Source of the DNA: Mucilaginibacter xinganensis
GTDB taxonomy: Bacteria > Bacteroidota > Bacteroidia > Sphingobacteriales > Sphingobacteriaceae
DNA length: 64,000 nt
Reading direction: 5' to 3'
Assembly (NCBI RefSeq): GCF_002257585.1
Contig: NZ_CP022743.1
Span: forward strand, 5,146,001-5,210,000
Part shown: positions 51,809-61,161 of the stretch, piece after piece
Numbering within the stretch: position 1 is the first letter of the stretch
Layout of the letters: every line of letters starts with the position of its first letter
Program-made: the position numbers and the translations under genes
The notes under the pieces: model-generated
Databases searched by the model: none
What the model was told of the DNA's origin: nothing
The model's input: only the letters and a program-made list of their open reading frames with translations

Positions 51809-53083
51809 ATGCAATTAGAGAAGTATATTATTGATGAGCACAACAATGAATTAATTGATAAGCACCGCCGCAACCTTGAACAGGTTGCCGAAGGCATAAA
51901 CGGTTTAGATGCTGTTTTAAAAAAATTAGCTGCCTTTAACATTGCCATACCCAGTTGGGCACTTGGCACAGGTGGAACAAGGTTCGGGCGATTTTCTGGC
52001 GGTGGCGAACCGCGCAGCCTGGAAGAAAAAATTGAAGACGTTGGTGTTATCCACGCACTTAACCGTTCAAGCAATTCCATTTCACTTCACATCCCATGGG
52101 ATATCCCTGAAAATGCTTCGTCTATCAAGGCACTTGCTTCACAGCTGGGCCTTCACTTTGATGCGGTAAATTCCAATACTTTCCAGGACCAGCCCGACCA
52201 AAAACACAGCTACAAATACGGGTCGCTTCACCACGTGGATAAAGCGGTACGTGAGCAGGCTATTCAGCACAATATAGAAGTAATTAATTACGGGGTTCAG
52301 TTGGGCTCAAAAGCTTTGTCTGTCTGGCTGTCTGACGGGTCAAATTTTCCGGGACAGTTAAATTTCCGCAAAGCCTTTCAGAATACACTGGAAAGCCTGC
52401 AAACCATATACGATGCATTGCCTGATGACTGGAAAGTTTGGATAGAATATAAACCTTTTGAGCCGAACTTTTATTCTACCACCATTGGCGATTGGGGACA
52501 ATCGCTGTTACTAGCCAACAAACTGGGCGGTAAGGCGGCAACGCTGGTAGACCTTGGCCACCATTTGCCAAACACCAATATTGAACAGATAGTTTCGTTA
52601 TTGCTGATGGAAGGCAAACTGGCCGGCTTTCATTTTAACGACTCGAAGTACGGGGATGACGACCTTACGGTGGGCAGTATCAATCCTTACCAGCTATTCC
52701 TGATATTTAATGAACTGGTTGAAGGAATGGACACGAGAGGAATGAACCATTCTACTGCTATAGGCTGGATGATAGATGCGTCGCATAATGTAAAAGACCC
52801 TATCGAAGACCTGCTGCAATCAGTACAGGCAATTAAAATTGCCTACGCTCAGGCGTTGATAGTTGATAAAAAAGCGCTTACTGATGCGCAAAACAATAAC
52901 GATGTAGCACTTGCCCAGGAAATATTGCAGGATGCTTACCGTACTGATGTAAGGCCTTTAATTGCGGAGGCAAGCTTAAGGATGGGCGGCGCTCTAAATC
53001 CGATAAGTACCTTCAGAAGGCTTAAAGTAAGGGATCAATTGATTAAAGAGCGGGGTACCCAAACTGTAGCTACCGGTTTGTAG
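51809..53083 (+). CDS. rhaI: L-rhamnose isomerase (RhaI, Pseudomonas stutzeri type)
   Basis: A 424-residue cytoplasmic TIM-barrel isomerase converting L-rhamnose to L-rhamnulose. Metal-site residues occur in order: IEYKP with Glu213, DLGHHLP with Asp248, HFNDSKYGDDD with His275 and Asp278/283/285. SWALGTGGTRFGRFSGGGEP and HIPWDIPE at the N-terminal half are characteristic of the non-E. coli-type RhaI. Length is typical. It starts the plus-strand operon and is followed 20 bp later by the kinase gene. It may also act on other aldohexoses. Confidence 0.93.
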   Translation: MQLEKYIIDEHNNELIDKHRRNLEQVAEGINGLDAVLKKLAAFNIAIPSWALGTGGTRFGRFSGGGEPRSLEEKIEDVGVIHALNRSSNSISLHIPWDIPENASSIKALASQLGLHFDAVNSNTFQDQPDQKHSYKYGSLHHVDKAVREQAIQHNIEVINYGVQLGSKALSVWLSDGSNFPGQLNFRKAFQNTLESLQTIYDALPDDWKVWIEYKPFEPNFYSTTIGDWGQSLLLANKLGGKAATLVDLGHHLPNTNIEQIVSLLLMEGKLAGFHFNDSKYGDDDLTVGSINPYQLFLIFNELVEGMDTRGMNHSTAIGWMIDASHNVKDPIEDLLQSVQAIKIAYAQALIVDKKALTDAQNNNDVALAQEILQDAYRTDVRPLIAEASLRMGGALNPISTFRRLKVRDQLIKERGTQTVATGL

Positions 53084-53103
53084 CCGATTTATTCTTTAAA
53101 AAA

Positions 53104-54489
53104 ATGAGCGCCATACCAGTTATAGCCATATTTGACGTTGGTAAAACCAACAAAAAACTATTTTTATTTGACGACAGCTACAAAATAGTTTTTGAAAAAT
53201 CCGCGCGCTTTATTGAAACAGTTGATGAAGATGGCTTTGCTTGCGAAAACATCGAGAGCCTGCGCCTGTCGGTTTTTGATTCCCTGAGCGAGGTTTTCAG
53301 AATGAAAGAATTCCAGGTAAAAACAGTGAACTTTTCCGCGTACGGGGCCAGTTTTGTTTACATAGGTAATGATGGAAAACCAGTTACGCCACTCTATAAC
53401 TACCTTAAGCCTTATCCCGAAAGCTTGAGCGATGAGTTTTACAAAAGTTACGGAGGCAAGGAACATTTCAGCATGGAAACCGCATCACCTGTTTTAGGCA
53501 GCCTGAATTCAGGGCTGCAGTTGTACCGGCTTAAGAAAGAGCAGCCTGCAGTGTTTAACAAGGTAAAGTATGCGCTGCACTTGCCGCAGTACATGAGCTT
53601 TTTACTTACTGGGAACGCCTGTTCTGATTTAACCAGTATTGGCTGCCATACAGGCATGTGGGATTTTAAAAAAGATCGTTATCACGAATGGATTCAGCGG
53701 GAAGGAATCTCTGTAAAACTTCCCCCTATTGTTCCGGCAGATAAAGTTTCGCCTGCACTTTTTCCGGGTACCGGTTATAAAGTTGGCGTTGGCCTGCACG
53801 ACAGTTCAGCTGCACTGATCCCCTACCTTGTGAATTTTAGCGAGCCTTTTATATTAATTTCTACCGGCACCTGGTGCATTAGCCTGAACCCTTTTAACCA
53901 GGAGCCACTTACCATTGAAGAGCTTGCAAACGATTGTTTATGTTACCTGCAATACCAGGGAAAGCCGGTAAAAGCATCCCGGCTATTTTCGGGGCAGGAG
54001 CACGAACAACAGGCTAAAAGAATTGCTGAGTATTTTAACCAGGACGTAATCAAATACCGAAATGTTGTATTTGATCCGGAATTGGTAAGCCACTTAAAAG
54101 CGAGTTCACAGGAGCCGTTAACTTCCGGCACCATCAATAAACAATCAGGTTTCGGCAAACGGGACTTAGCTGAATTTAAAGATGATATTTGCGCTTACCA
54201 TCAATTGATGTTCGATCTGGTTAAGCTCCAGGTTGAATCGACCAGGATAGTGCTCAAACACTCAAGGGTAAAAAGGCTTTTTGTTGACGGCGGGTTCAGC
54301 AAGAACAGCGTGTATATGCATTTGCTGGCTAAAGCTTTCCCCGGAATAGAAGTTTTTGCCGCGTCAATGGCGCAGGCTACTGCTGTTGGGGCGGCCCTGG
54401 CCGTACATAAAGAGTGGAACAGGAAAATTATTCCGAACGATATTATAAATTTGAAATATTATTCGGCTAACCAAACAATTGCTATATGA
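53104..54489 (+). CDS. FGGY-family sugar kinase, probable rhamnulokinase
   Basis: A 461-residue ATP-dependent kinase of the FGGY family. The N-terminal ATPase motif is VIAIFDVGKTNKKLFLFDD with FDVGKTN in place of the usual DxGTT. VGVGLHDSSAALIPYLVNF (HDxSxA) and ISTGTWCISLNPF follow, and the C-terminal adenosine motif is KRLFVDGGFSKNSVYMHLLA. In this operon it would phosphorylate L-rhamnulose to L-rhamnulose-1-phosphate. The kinase is coupled by an ATGA overlap to lutA. It is less like E. coli RhaB than like the RhaK kinases of this phylum. Confidence 0.87.
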   Translation: MSAIPVIAIFDVGKTNKKLFLFDDSYKIVFEKSARFIETVDEDGFACENIESLRLSVFDSLSEVFRMKEFQVKTVNFSAYGASFVYIGNDGKPVTPLYNYLKPYPESLSDEFYKSYGGKEHFSMETASPVLGSLNSGLQLYRLKKEQPAVFNKVKYALHLPQYMSFLLTGNACSDLTSIGCHTGMWDFKKDRYHEWIQREGISVKLPPIVPADKVSPALFPGTGYKVGVGLHDSSAALIPYLVNFSEPFILISTGTWCISLNPFNQEPLTIEELANDCLCYLQYQGKPVKASRLFSGQEHEQQAKRIAEYFNQDVIKYRNVVFDPELVSHLKASSQEPLTSGTINKQSGFGKRDLAEFKDDICAYHQLMFDLVKLQVESTRIVLKHSRVKRLFVDGGFSKNSVYMHLLAKAFPGIEVFAASMAQATAVGAALAVHKEWNRKIIPNDIINLKYYSANQTIAI

Positions 54490-55220
54490 CCGTTGGCTTA
54501 TTTATTCCCTGTTATGTGGATCAGTTTTATCCCGGCGCTGCTATAGCCACCCTGGAACTGCTGGAAAAACTTGGTGTAAATGTGGTTTATCCGGAAAACC
54601 AAACCTGCTGCGGGCAGCCAATGGCCAACTCCGGTTTTGAACACCTGGCAGACGGCTGTAATAAATTGTTCCTGAAAAATTTCGCCGGGTTTGACTACGT
54701 GGTGGCCCCGTCAGGCAGCTGTGTGCTGCACATAAGGGAACATTTGCACAGTGACGATAAACCCAACCTTGCCACAGAATTAAGTCAAAAAGTTTATGAG
54801 TTAAGCGAATTCCTGACAGATGTACTGAAGATAACCTCCCTGCCCTCAAAATTCCCGCATAAAGTAGGCATGCACCAGAGCTGTCATGGCCAAAGGGGCC
54901 TCCATCTTTCACAAATGACCGAGCTTGTTGCTCCCGATTTTTCAAAACCGGGACGGCTTTTACAAATGGTTGAGGGAATTGAAATAATTCCGCTGAGCAG
55001 GAAGGATGAATGCTGTGGTTTTGGAGGAACGTTTTGCGTTACCGAAGAAGCGGTATCTGTAAAAATGGGAAAAGATAGGATTGAAGATCATCTGCAGCAC
55101 GACGCTGAATATATTACCGGCGTCGATATGTCATGCCTGATGCATATGGAGGGTATTTTAAAGAGGCAGGGCAGCAAAGTAAAAGTGCTGCACCTGGCAG
55201 AAATATTAAACGGAAAATAA
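54486..55220 (+). CDS. lutA: lactate utilisation protein LutA (Fe-S binding)
   Basis: A 244-residue member of the LutA/LldE family, the CCG-motif subunit of the LutABC L-lactate oxidation complex. Two cysteine-rich domains are visible: TCCGQPMANSGF with Cys41-Cys42 and ECCGFGGTFCV with Cys176-Cys177, and histidines in HQSCHGQR. The protein likely carries 4Fe-4S or heterodisulfide-reductase-type clusters. It is coupled to the kinase by an ATGA overlap and lies two bases before lutB. Confidence 0.92.
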   Translation: MTVGLFIPCYVDQFYPGAAIATLELLEKLGVNVVYPENQTCCGQPMANSGFEHLADGCNKLFLKNFAGFDYVVAPSGSCVLHIREHLHSDDKPNLATELSQKVYELSEFLTDVLKITSLPSKFPHKVGMHQSCHGQRGLHLSQMTELVAPDFSKPGRLLQMVEGIEIIPLSRKDECCGFGGTFCVTEEAVSVKMGKDRIEDHLQHDAEYITGVDMSCLMHMEGILKRQGSKVKVLHLAEILNGK

Positions 55221-55221
55221 A

Positions 55222-56601
55222 ATGCAGGCAGAAACAAAAGATCACGCGGAACTGGCTGCAATTTTTAATAAGGATGAGGCCCGGGTTGACTGGCACGATG
55301 AAACCCTTTGGTGGGTTAGGCAGAAAAGAGACAAGGCTGTTCATGTTTTACCCGAATGGGAAACATTGCGCGAAACAGCCTCGCAAATAAAAAACAACGT
55401 ACTTTCAAACCTGAGTGAATACCTGCAGCAGTTTGAGGCCAATGCACAGGCAAACGGCATTATTATCCACTGGGCAGCGGATGCCGCCGCCCACAATGCC
55501 ATTGTACTGGAACTGTTACTGGCAAAGGGCATCCGTAAACTGGTAAAAAGCAAATCAATGCTTACCGAGGAGTGCCATTTAAACGAGCACCTTGAAAGCA
55601 ATGGCATTGAGGTAATAGATTCTGACCTTGGTGAACGGATTGTACAGCTTGCCAAAGAACCGCCAAGCCATATTGTATTGCCCTGTATCCATAAAAAAAA
55701 GGAGGAAATAGGCGACCTGTTCCACACCCACCTGGGAACGCCAAAAGGCAACGCGGATCCGCAGTTTTTAACGGAAACTGCCAGACAGCACCTGCGAGAA
55801 ATTTTCCTGACCCGCAGGGCCGCATTAACCGGCGTAAATTTTGCTGTGGCACAAACCGGGGAGTTTGTGGTATGCACCAATGAGGGCAACGCCGATATGG
55901 GCGCACACCTCGCTGACATCCATATTGCCAGTATGGGAATTGAAAAGATCATCCCCGAAAGAAAGCACCTTGGCGTATTTTTAAGATTGCTTACCCGCAG
56001 TGCCACCGGGCAGCCTATCACAACTTATTCCAGCCACTTTGCAAAACCGCGCCAGGGAAAAGAGATCCACATTATCATTGTAGATAACGGCCGCACGATA
56101 CAGCTGGGTCGCGAAGATTTCCGGAACTCGCTTAAATGCATCCGCTGCGGGGCGTGTATGAATACTTGCCCAGTTTACCGGAGGAGCGGCGGGCATAGTT
56201 ATCATACCGCAATAGCGGGCCCGATAGGCTCCATATTAGCCCCCAATCTTGATATGGAAAAGTATGCCGACCTGCCTTTTGCATCAACGCTATGTGGTTC
56301 CTGCACCAATGTTTGCCCAGTAAAAATTGATATTCACCAGCAGCTTTATAAATGGCGGCAGGTGATTGTTAAAAATGGTTATGCCCCGGCAGCCAAAAAA
56401 GCAGCCATGCAGCTCATGAGCCATACATTATCGTCGCCGGCAGCATATCATACCGCCGGTAAAGCTGGCAGGTGGGCGCTTAAATATATTCCCTTCGCCG
56501 TTAATAACAAGTTCAATACCTGGTACAGGCAGCGCGATATGCCCGAGCCGCCAAAACAATCATTTGGCGAATGGTACCATAAAAACAGGAAGAAAAAATG
56601 A
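55222..56601 (+). CDS. lutB: lactate utilisation protein LutB (iron-sulfur, LUD domain)
   Basis: A 459-residue subunit of LutABC. The N-terminal LUD domain spans about residues 60-290 (NGIIIHWAADAAAHNAIVLE and KSKSMLTEECHLNEHLESNG). Two 4Fe-4S clusters follow: CIRCGACMNTCP from Cys306 and CGSCTNVCPVKIDIH from Cys358. The C-terminal helical tail ends KKQSF-like with basic residues. Electron flow is thought to go from lactate to the quinone pool, but the membrane partner is unknown. Its stop overlaps the lutC start (ATGA). Confidence 0.93.
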   Translation: MQAETKDHAELAAIFNKDEARVDWHDETLWWVRQKRDKAVHVLPEWETLRETASQIKNNVLSNLSEYLQQFEANAQANGIIIHWAADAAAHNAIVLELLLAKGIRKLVKSKSMLTEECHLNEHLESNGIEVIDSDLGERIVQLAKEPPSHIVLPCIHKKKEEIGDLFHTHLGTPKGNADPQFLTETARQHLREIFLTRRAALTGVNFAVAQTGEFVVCTNEGNADMGAHLADIHIASMGIEKIIPERKHLGVFLRLLTRSATGQPITTYSSHFAKPRQGKEIHIIIVDNGRTIQLGREDFRNSLKCIRCGACMNTCPVYRRSGGHSYHTAIAGPIGSILAPNLDMEKYADLPFASTLCGSCTNVCPVKIDIHQQLYKWRQVIVKNGYAPAAKKAAMQLMSHTLSSPAAYHTAGKAGRWALKYIPFAVNNKFNTWYRQRDMPEPPKQSFGEWYHKNRKKK

Positions 56602-57188
56602 CGGACAGGGAAAAAATATTAAAAGCTGTGTCAGCAAACCAGCCGGAGCGCTCAGCCATACCGGAGATGAACTTTTCAATAAGCACCCCGGATAACCTGT
56701 CCGAAAAATTTACGGAGATCCTTACAAACATAGGCGGGCATGTAGTAAAGACAGGCAATTACCAGGACATTATTGAATATATTAAATTACATACAACAGG
56801 CCCGCAAAGGGTTATCAGCACTATAGCACAGCTATCCGCAGTGGCTGAAAAACCAGGGAGCGACAGCCTGCCACATGAATTACAAGACGTTGAGCTGGCT
56901 ATAATAGGCGCGCATTTTGGTATTGCCGAAAATGGTGCAGTGTGGGTAACCGAACAACTACTACCCCAAAGAGTATTACCATTTGTTTGCCAGCACCTTG
57001 TAATTGTTTTAGCTATTGATAACATAGTGGCTACTATGCATGATGCCTACGAAAAAATAGCCGATAGCCAATATGGCTTTGGGACATTTATTGCAGGCCC
57101 GTCTAAAACAGCCGATATTGAACAGTCGCTGGTACTGGGGGCACACGGATCGCGCAGTATGATTGTTTTTTTAATGACAGGTGAATAG
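56598..57188 (+). CDS. lutC: lactate utilisation protein LutC (LUD domain)
   Basis: A 196-residue LutC/LldG protein. It starts MTDREKILKAVSANQPERS, then the LUD fold with FTEILTNIGGHVVKTGNYQD, VELAIIGAHFGIAENGAVWV (the conserved G-ENGA-V-V block, about residues 97-116) and FGTFIAGPSKTADIEQSLVL at the C-terminus. Third subunit of the LutABC complex, coupled to lutB by a four-base overlap. Here LutABC probably oxidises L-lactate made from the lactaldehyde arm of rhamnose breakdown. Confidence 0.93.
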   Translation: MTDREKILKAVSANQPERSAIPEMNFSISTPDNLSEKFTEILTNIGGHVVKTGNYQDIIEYIKLHTTGPQRVISTIAQLSAVAEKPGSDSLPHELQDVELAIIGAHFGIAENGAVWVTEQLLPQRVLPFVCQHLVIVLAIDNIVATMHDAYEKIADSQYGFGTFIAGPSKTADIEQSLVLGAHGSRSMIVFLMTGE

Positions 57189-57193
57189 AAACC

Positions 57194-58021
57194 ATGAAGA
57201 AAACAGGGATAATATTATTGGCGATATGCCTGCTAAGTTCATTTAAGCCCAGGGAATTAACGTGGATCGCCATTGGCGATTCCATCACTTACCTCAACAA
57301 TCACCTGGATGAAACAGGCAACCGCGTATCAAAGGGATACCTTACAGGGGTAACTGAACAACTTCCTGGTATCCATTACATTAACCAGGGCCATAATGGC
57401 TGGACAGCAGGTAACATTGCAAGGCAAATAGACAGCCTGGGCCTGGTAAAAGCCGATATATATTCTGTTTTTTTAGGAACCAACGACTGGTGGGCAGGCA
57501 GGCAGGTGGGAACGCTCAATGATTATAAGGAGAACACAGGCAATACCACCGTTTATGGTTCATTCCGCATTATTATTGAAAAGCTGCATACTTTAAATTC
57601 TACAGCCAAAATTGTACTGATCACCCCAATGCAGCGCAATGATTTTGTTTACTTTTTCGACCATAACAACAATGCGTACGGATCATACAAAGCAAAAAAC
57701 GGGCAAACACTCGAACAATTTGCAAACGCAGTGGATTCCATCGGGCAATATGAAAAAATCCCGGTGGTTGATCTTTACCATAACAGCGCCCTTAAAATAA
57801 ATAAACTGGTGAATTTTAAGCGGCTGAAAGATCCAAATACGGGAACGTATCATGATTATTCATTTCCGCAATCAACAGCCATTCCGTTTAATGCTAAAAC
57901 TGATGAATATCCTTATCCTGAAAAAGCGGTTAATCTTACTTATGATGGCCTGCACCCGTCAGACAAAGGAAACGCCGTTATAGCAAAATGCCTGGTTAGG
58001 GAATTCAGGAAATTTAAATAG
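57194..58021 (+). CDS. SGNH/GDSL hydrolase, exported
   Basis: A 275-residue esterase-like protein. KKTGIILLAICLLSSFKPRE is a short signal peptide or anchor. The SGNH blocks are in order: IAIGDSITYL (Ser nucleophile, block I), NQGHNGWTAG (Gly, block II), FLGTNDWWAG (Asn, block III), and YDGLHPSDKGN (catalytic Asp/His, block V). The family includes carbohydrate esterases and lipases; next to rhamnose genes an acetyl-esterase role on plant polysaccharides is plausible but unproved. It starts five bases after lutC and is the last gene of the operon. Confidence 0.87.
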   Translation: MKKTGIILLAICLLSSFKPRELTWIAIGDSITYLNNHLDETGNRVSKGYLTGVTEQLPGIHYINQGHNGWTAGNIARQIDSLGLVKADIYSVFLGTNDWWAGRQVGTLNDYKENTGNTTVYGSFRIIIEKLHTLNSTAKIVLITPMQRNDFVYFFDHNNNAYGSYKAKNGQTLEQFANAVDSIGQYEKIPVVDLYHNSALKINKLVNFKRLKDPNTGTYHDYSFPQSTAIPFNAKTDEYPYPEKAVNLTYDGLHPSDKGNAVIAKCLVREFRKFK

Positions 58022-58054
58022 TTTATATGCGTTAAAATAAACAACATTTAATAC

Positions 58055-58444
58055 TTACAACACGGGCTTTGCAACAAACATACCGCTATAATATTTGCGG
58101 TAGGCATAACCTAAAAACAGGTTGGGCACCATTAATGTAACGCCCATTAGCCAGCCGGAAGGCACTAAAAATGTATGGAACAACAAAACATTTAGACTTA
58201 TTGGAAAAAGCACGACAGCAAAAAAAGGCGCATACCTGTTTATCATTAAAGCCAGGCCGCCAATTATTTGAATAACTTTTAACATAGGATAAAAGTAACC
58301 AGTACCTTTTAGGCCGGCAATAAAGGCTCCCGCCGCCCCTGTATGCAAGGGCTGGTAAGGAATAAAATGAAGAAAGTAATCGAGGCCAAAAACAACATAG
58401 AGGAACCCGAGCAGCATGCGAAAAATTAGTACCGTGGTTTTCAT
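58055..58444 (-). CDS. DoxX-like small membrane protein
   Basis: A 129-residue protein with four hydrophobic helices (about residues 5-22, 48-67, 71-90, 96-112), starting TTVLIFRMLLGFLYVVFGLD. This four-helix layout and the FGLDYFLHF and IIGGLALMINRYAPF segments fit the DoxX/DoxD-like family, whose members are linked to quinone or thiol chemistry. No partner gene is adjacent. It is the only minus-strand gene in this stretch, convergent with the SGNH gene. Confidence 0.72.
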   Translation of the reverse strand: MKTTVLIFRMLLGFLYVVFGLDYFLHFIPYQPLHTGAAGAFIAGLKGTGYFYPMLKVIQIIGGLALMINRYAPFFAVVLFPISLNVLLFHTFLVPSGWLMGVTLMVPNLFLGYAYRKYYSGMFVAKPVL

Positions 58445-58602
58445 TTAAAGATATTTCAAATATTAATTTAATCAAAACTTGGTATTTAGATCGGTATTTT
58501 CAAATATTGATAAATAAAAAGGCAGCTGAGGCAGCCAATATTTGAAACCTGCTTTTTTATAGCATGATTTGACAATTACCAATAAACACTTACAACTACA
58601 TT

Positions 58603-61074
58603 ATGAACAAACTTATTAAAAATGCCTTTTTTTTGTTTTTGCTGTTGCCCGCTTACTCGGGTTTTGCCCAGGCAACCAAGGCCCCCGCCTATCCTTTAAT
58701 TACACACAATCCTTATTTCAGCATCTGGTCGTTCTCCGACCAGCTTAACCAATCAACAACGCATCACTGGACGGGTAAGGACCAGTCATTAATTGGCTTG
58801 ATAAAAGTTGATGGCGAGGTTTACCGTTTTATGGGCAAGGAGCCAACTTCCTATAAAACCATTTTACCCGCTGCCGACGAGGAATCTTATACCTGTAAGT
58901 ATAATGAACTGCTTCCCGGCGACGGATGGACCGCCCTTAAATATGATGACAGCGCGTGGAAAACAGGCAAGGCCCCTTTCAGCGATGATAAAGACCGGGC
59001 AAAAACGCTATGGGAAAGCAAAGAGATTTGGGTACGCCGCGTATTTAACTACAGCAAAAAAGATATCAATAAGCTGTTCCTGAAAATACACCACGATGAT
59101 GATGCGGAAGTTTACCTGAACGGCGAGAAAATAAACGTTAGCAATGGTGCCAATGGCGACCTGCAATATTTTCCGCTTGCCGATGATGTGGCGGCTAAAT
59201 TAAAAGAAGGCGAAAACGTTTTGGCAATGCACTGCACCAATACCGGTGGCGAAGCATGGCTGGATGCCGGCCTTTCAGACGAATTAAAACCAACCGGGCA
59301 TGCCGACTTAAAGATTGCAGAGCAGGCCAAAGTGGTAATGAACGCCACCCAAACTATTTATGATTTTAAATGCGGCGGCACCGACCTGCAACTCACTTTT
59401 ACGTCGCCGCTGTTAATGAATGATTTGAGCATCATGTCGAGGCCGGTATCATACATTAGCTACAAAATAAAAGCAAACGACGGTAAGGAACATGCCGTTA
59501 AAGTATTTTTCAGCGCATCGGCTGATGTATCGCGCAACACCGCTTCGCAGCCGGTAACTACAAAAAAATACGCCTCGGGTAATTTATCTGTGTTAAAAGC
59601 CGGTACTATTGAACAGCCCATCCTGCAAAAAAAGGGCGACGATTTACGCATTGACTGGGGATATATGTACGTAGCCGTGCCCAAATCATTTAATGCGGCG
59701 CAATACATAAGCGGTGCTAATGATGCCGTTGAAGGTTTTTTTAAAGGAGATGTTAAATCAGCGCAAAAGCCCGGCATCAGCCCGGTTTTAAATACGGTGA
59801 TCTCTTTTGGTAGTGTTGGCAAAAACGCTGTAGAAAAATTTATTGAAATGGGTTATGACGACATCAATCCTATCCAGTACTTCGGTGCCAATTTGAAGCC
59901 ATGGTGGAAAACCGCCCAAACCAAAACCATTGAACAGGTACTTGCAAAAGCCGCTGCTGATTACCCGGCAGTAATTAAAAAGTGCGAACTTTTTAACAGC
60001 ACCATGTATAAAGATGCCGTGAAAGCTGGCGGCGAACAATACGCAAAGCTTTGTGTAATGGCGTACCGGCAAAGTGTTGCGGCCCACACTTTGGTAAAAA
60101 GTCCGCAGGGTAAATTGCTTTGGCTTTCGAAAGAAAACTTTAGCGGCGGCTTTATTAATACGGTTGACGTTACTTATCCTTCGGCCCCGTTATACTTGCT
60201 ATATAACCCAAAGCTGCTGGAGGGCATGCTGAACGGCATTTTTTATTTTAGCGAAAGCGGCAAATTTCAGCGCAACTATGCAGCGCATGACTTGGGCACA
60301 TACCCGCTGGCAAATGGCCAGAAGTATGGCGAAGGTATGCCGGTGGAAGAATCGGGCAATATGATCACTTTAGTGGCTGCAATAGCAAAGGCCGAGGGCA
60401 ATACTGCTTTTGCAAAACAACACTGGATCATCTTAGGCAAATGGCTAAGCTACCTGGTAAACGAGGGCTTTGACCCTAAAAACCAATTATGTACCGATGA
60501 TTTTGCGGGGCACCTGGCACGCAACGCAAATTTATCAGTAAAAGCTATAGTAGGCATTGCCTGTTATGCCCAGTTAGCAGAAAAAATGGGCGAGGCAAAT
60601 GCAGCTGCCAGGTATAAAAAAATAGCAAAAGATATGGCCGGCAGATGGGCAACATTGGCAAATGATGACGACCATTTTACCCTTGCATTTGGCAACAAAG
60701 GTACCTGGAGCCAGAAATACAATATGGTTTGGGATAAAATGTTAGGTTTAAACCTGTTTCCGCAAGCCGTTTATGACAAAGAGGTTAAATTTTATTTGTC
60801 CAAGCAAAATGAGTTTGGACTGCCGTTGGATAGCCGCAAAACCTACACAAAAAGCGACTGGATAATGTGGACAGCAACGCTGGCTAAAAACAAAGCCGAT
60901 TTTAAAGCACTGGTGGCACCGGTTTACAAGTTCGCCATCCAAACCCCTACCCGCGTACCTCTAAGCGACTGGCATGAAACCAACAGCGGAAAGCAGGTTG
61001 GCTTCCAGGCCAGGAGCGTTGTTGGCGGTTATTTTATAAAAATGCTGCAGGATAAATGGACAAAAACCAAATAA
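58603..61074 (+). CDS. glutaminase-A-like secreted protein (DUF4964-DUF5127-DUF4965-DUF1793)
   Basis: An 823-residue exported protein. KNAFFLFLLLPAYSGFAQA is the signal peptide. The order of parts is: DUF4964-like PLITHNPYFSIWSFSDQLN (about 28-46), a jelly-roll-like inset with WVRRVFNYSKKDINKLFLKI and DDAEVYLNGEKINV (about 140-190), DUF5127-like DLQLTFTSPLLMNDLSIMSR, and the DUF4965/DUF1793 six-hairpin part with AYRQSVAAHTLVKSPQGKLL, NFSGGFINTVDVTYPSAPLY and HDLGTYPLANGQKYGEGMPV. Fungal GtaA, which deaminates glutamine, shares the last part, but Bacteroidota members are often linked with glycan loci and activity is untested. Confidence 0.83.
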   Translation: MNKLIKNAFFLFLLLPAYSGFAQATKAPAYPLITHNPYFSIWSFSDQLNQSTTHHWTGKDQSLIGLIKVDGEVYRFMGKEPTSYKTILPAADEESYTCKYNELLPGDGWTALKYDDSAWKTGKAPFSDDKDRAKTLWESKEIWVRRVFNYSKKDINKLFLKIHHDDDAEVYLNGEKINVSNGANGDLQYFPLADDVAAKLKEGENVLAMHCTNTGGEAWLDAGLSDELKPTGHADLKIAEQAKVVMNATQTIYDFKCGGTDLQLTFTSPLLMNDLSIMSRPVSYISYKIKANDGKEHAVKVFFSASADVSRNTASQPVTTKKYASGNLSVLKAGTIEQPILQKKGDDLRIDWGYMYVAVPKSFNAAQYISGANDAVEGFFKGDVKSAQKPGISPVLNTVISFGSVGKNAVEKFIEMGYDDINPIQYFGANLKPWWKTAQTKTIEQVLAKAAADYPAVIKKCELFNSTMYKDAVKAGGEQYAKLCVMAYRQSVAAHTLVKSPQGKLLWLSKENFSGGFINTVDVTYPSAPLYLLYNPKLLEGMLNGIFYFSESGKFQRNYAAHDLGTYPLANGQKYGEGMPVEESGNMITLVAAIAKAEGNTAFAKQHWIILGKWLSYLVNEGFDPKNQLCTDDFAGHLARNANLSVKAIVGIACYAQLAEKMGEANAAARYKKIAKDMAGRWATLANDDDHFTLAFGNKGTWSQKYNMVWDKMLGLNLFPQAVYDKEVKFYLSKQNEFGLPLDSRKTYTKSDWIMWTATLAKNKADFKALVAPVYKFAIQTPTRVPLSDWHETNSGKQVGFQARSVVGGYFIKMLQDKWTKTK

Positions 61075-61095
61075 AACCTGTTAATCAGCTATAAT

Positions 61096-61133
61096 AAACA
61101 AAGGCCTTCAAATTATTTTGAGGGCCTTTGTTT
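61096..61133. terminator. bidirectional terminator
   Basis: A 17-bp stem with one G-T pair: AAACAAAGGCC...TCAAA on the left (61096) and TTTGA...GGCCTTTGTTT on the right (to 61133), loop TTAT. T runs follow on both strands. It separates the convergent glutaminase-like and dienoyl-CoA reductase genes. Confidence 0.88.
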
Positions 61134-61161
61134 TTAATTATCAGCGTTATCACAGTCGATA

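Noticed and set aside
55341..56021. 226-codon open frame on the minus strand
   Set aside because: It lies antisense within lutB, whose iron-sulfur and LUD motifs are unambiguous. The antisense product has no recognisable motif.
58517..58558. terminator-like hairpin upstream of the glutaminase-like gene
   Set aside because: The arms (AAAAAGGCAG and CTGCTTTTTT) pair, but the loop is 20-odd bases and there is no gene end at the right distance on either strand, so it was not listed.
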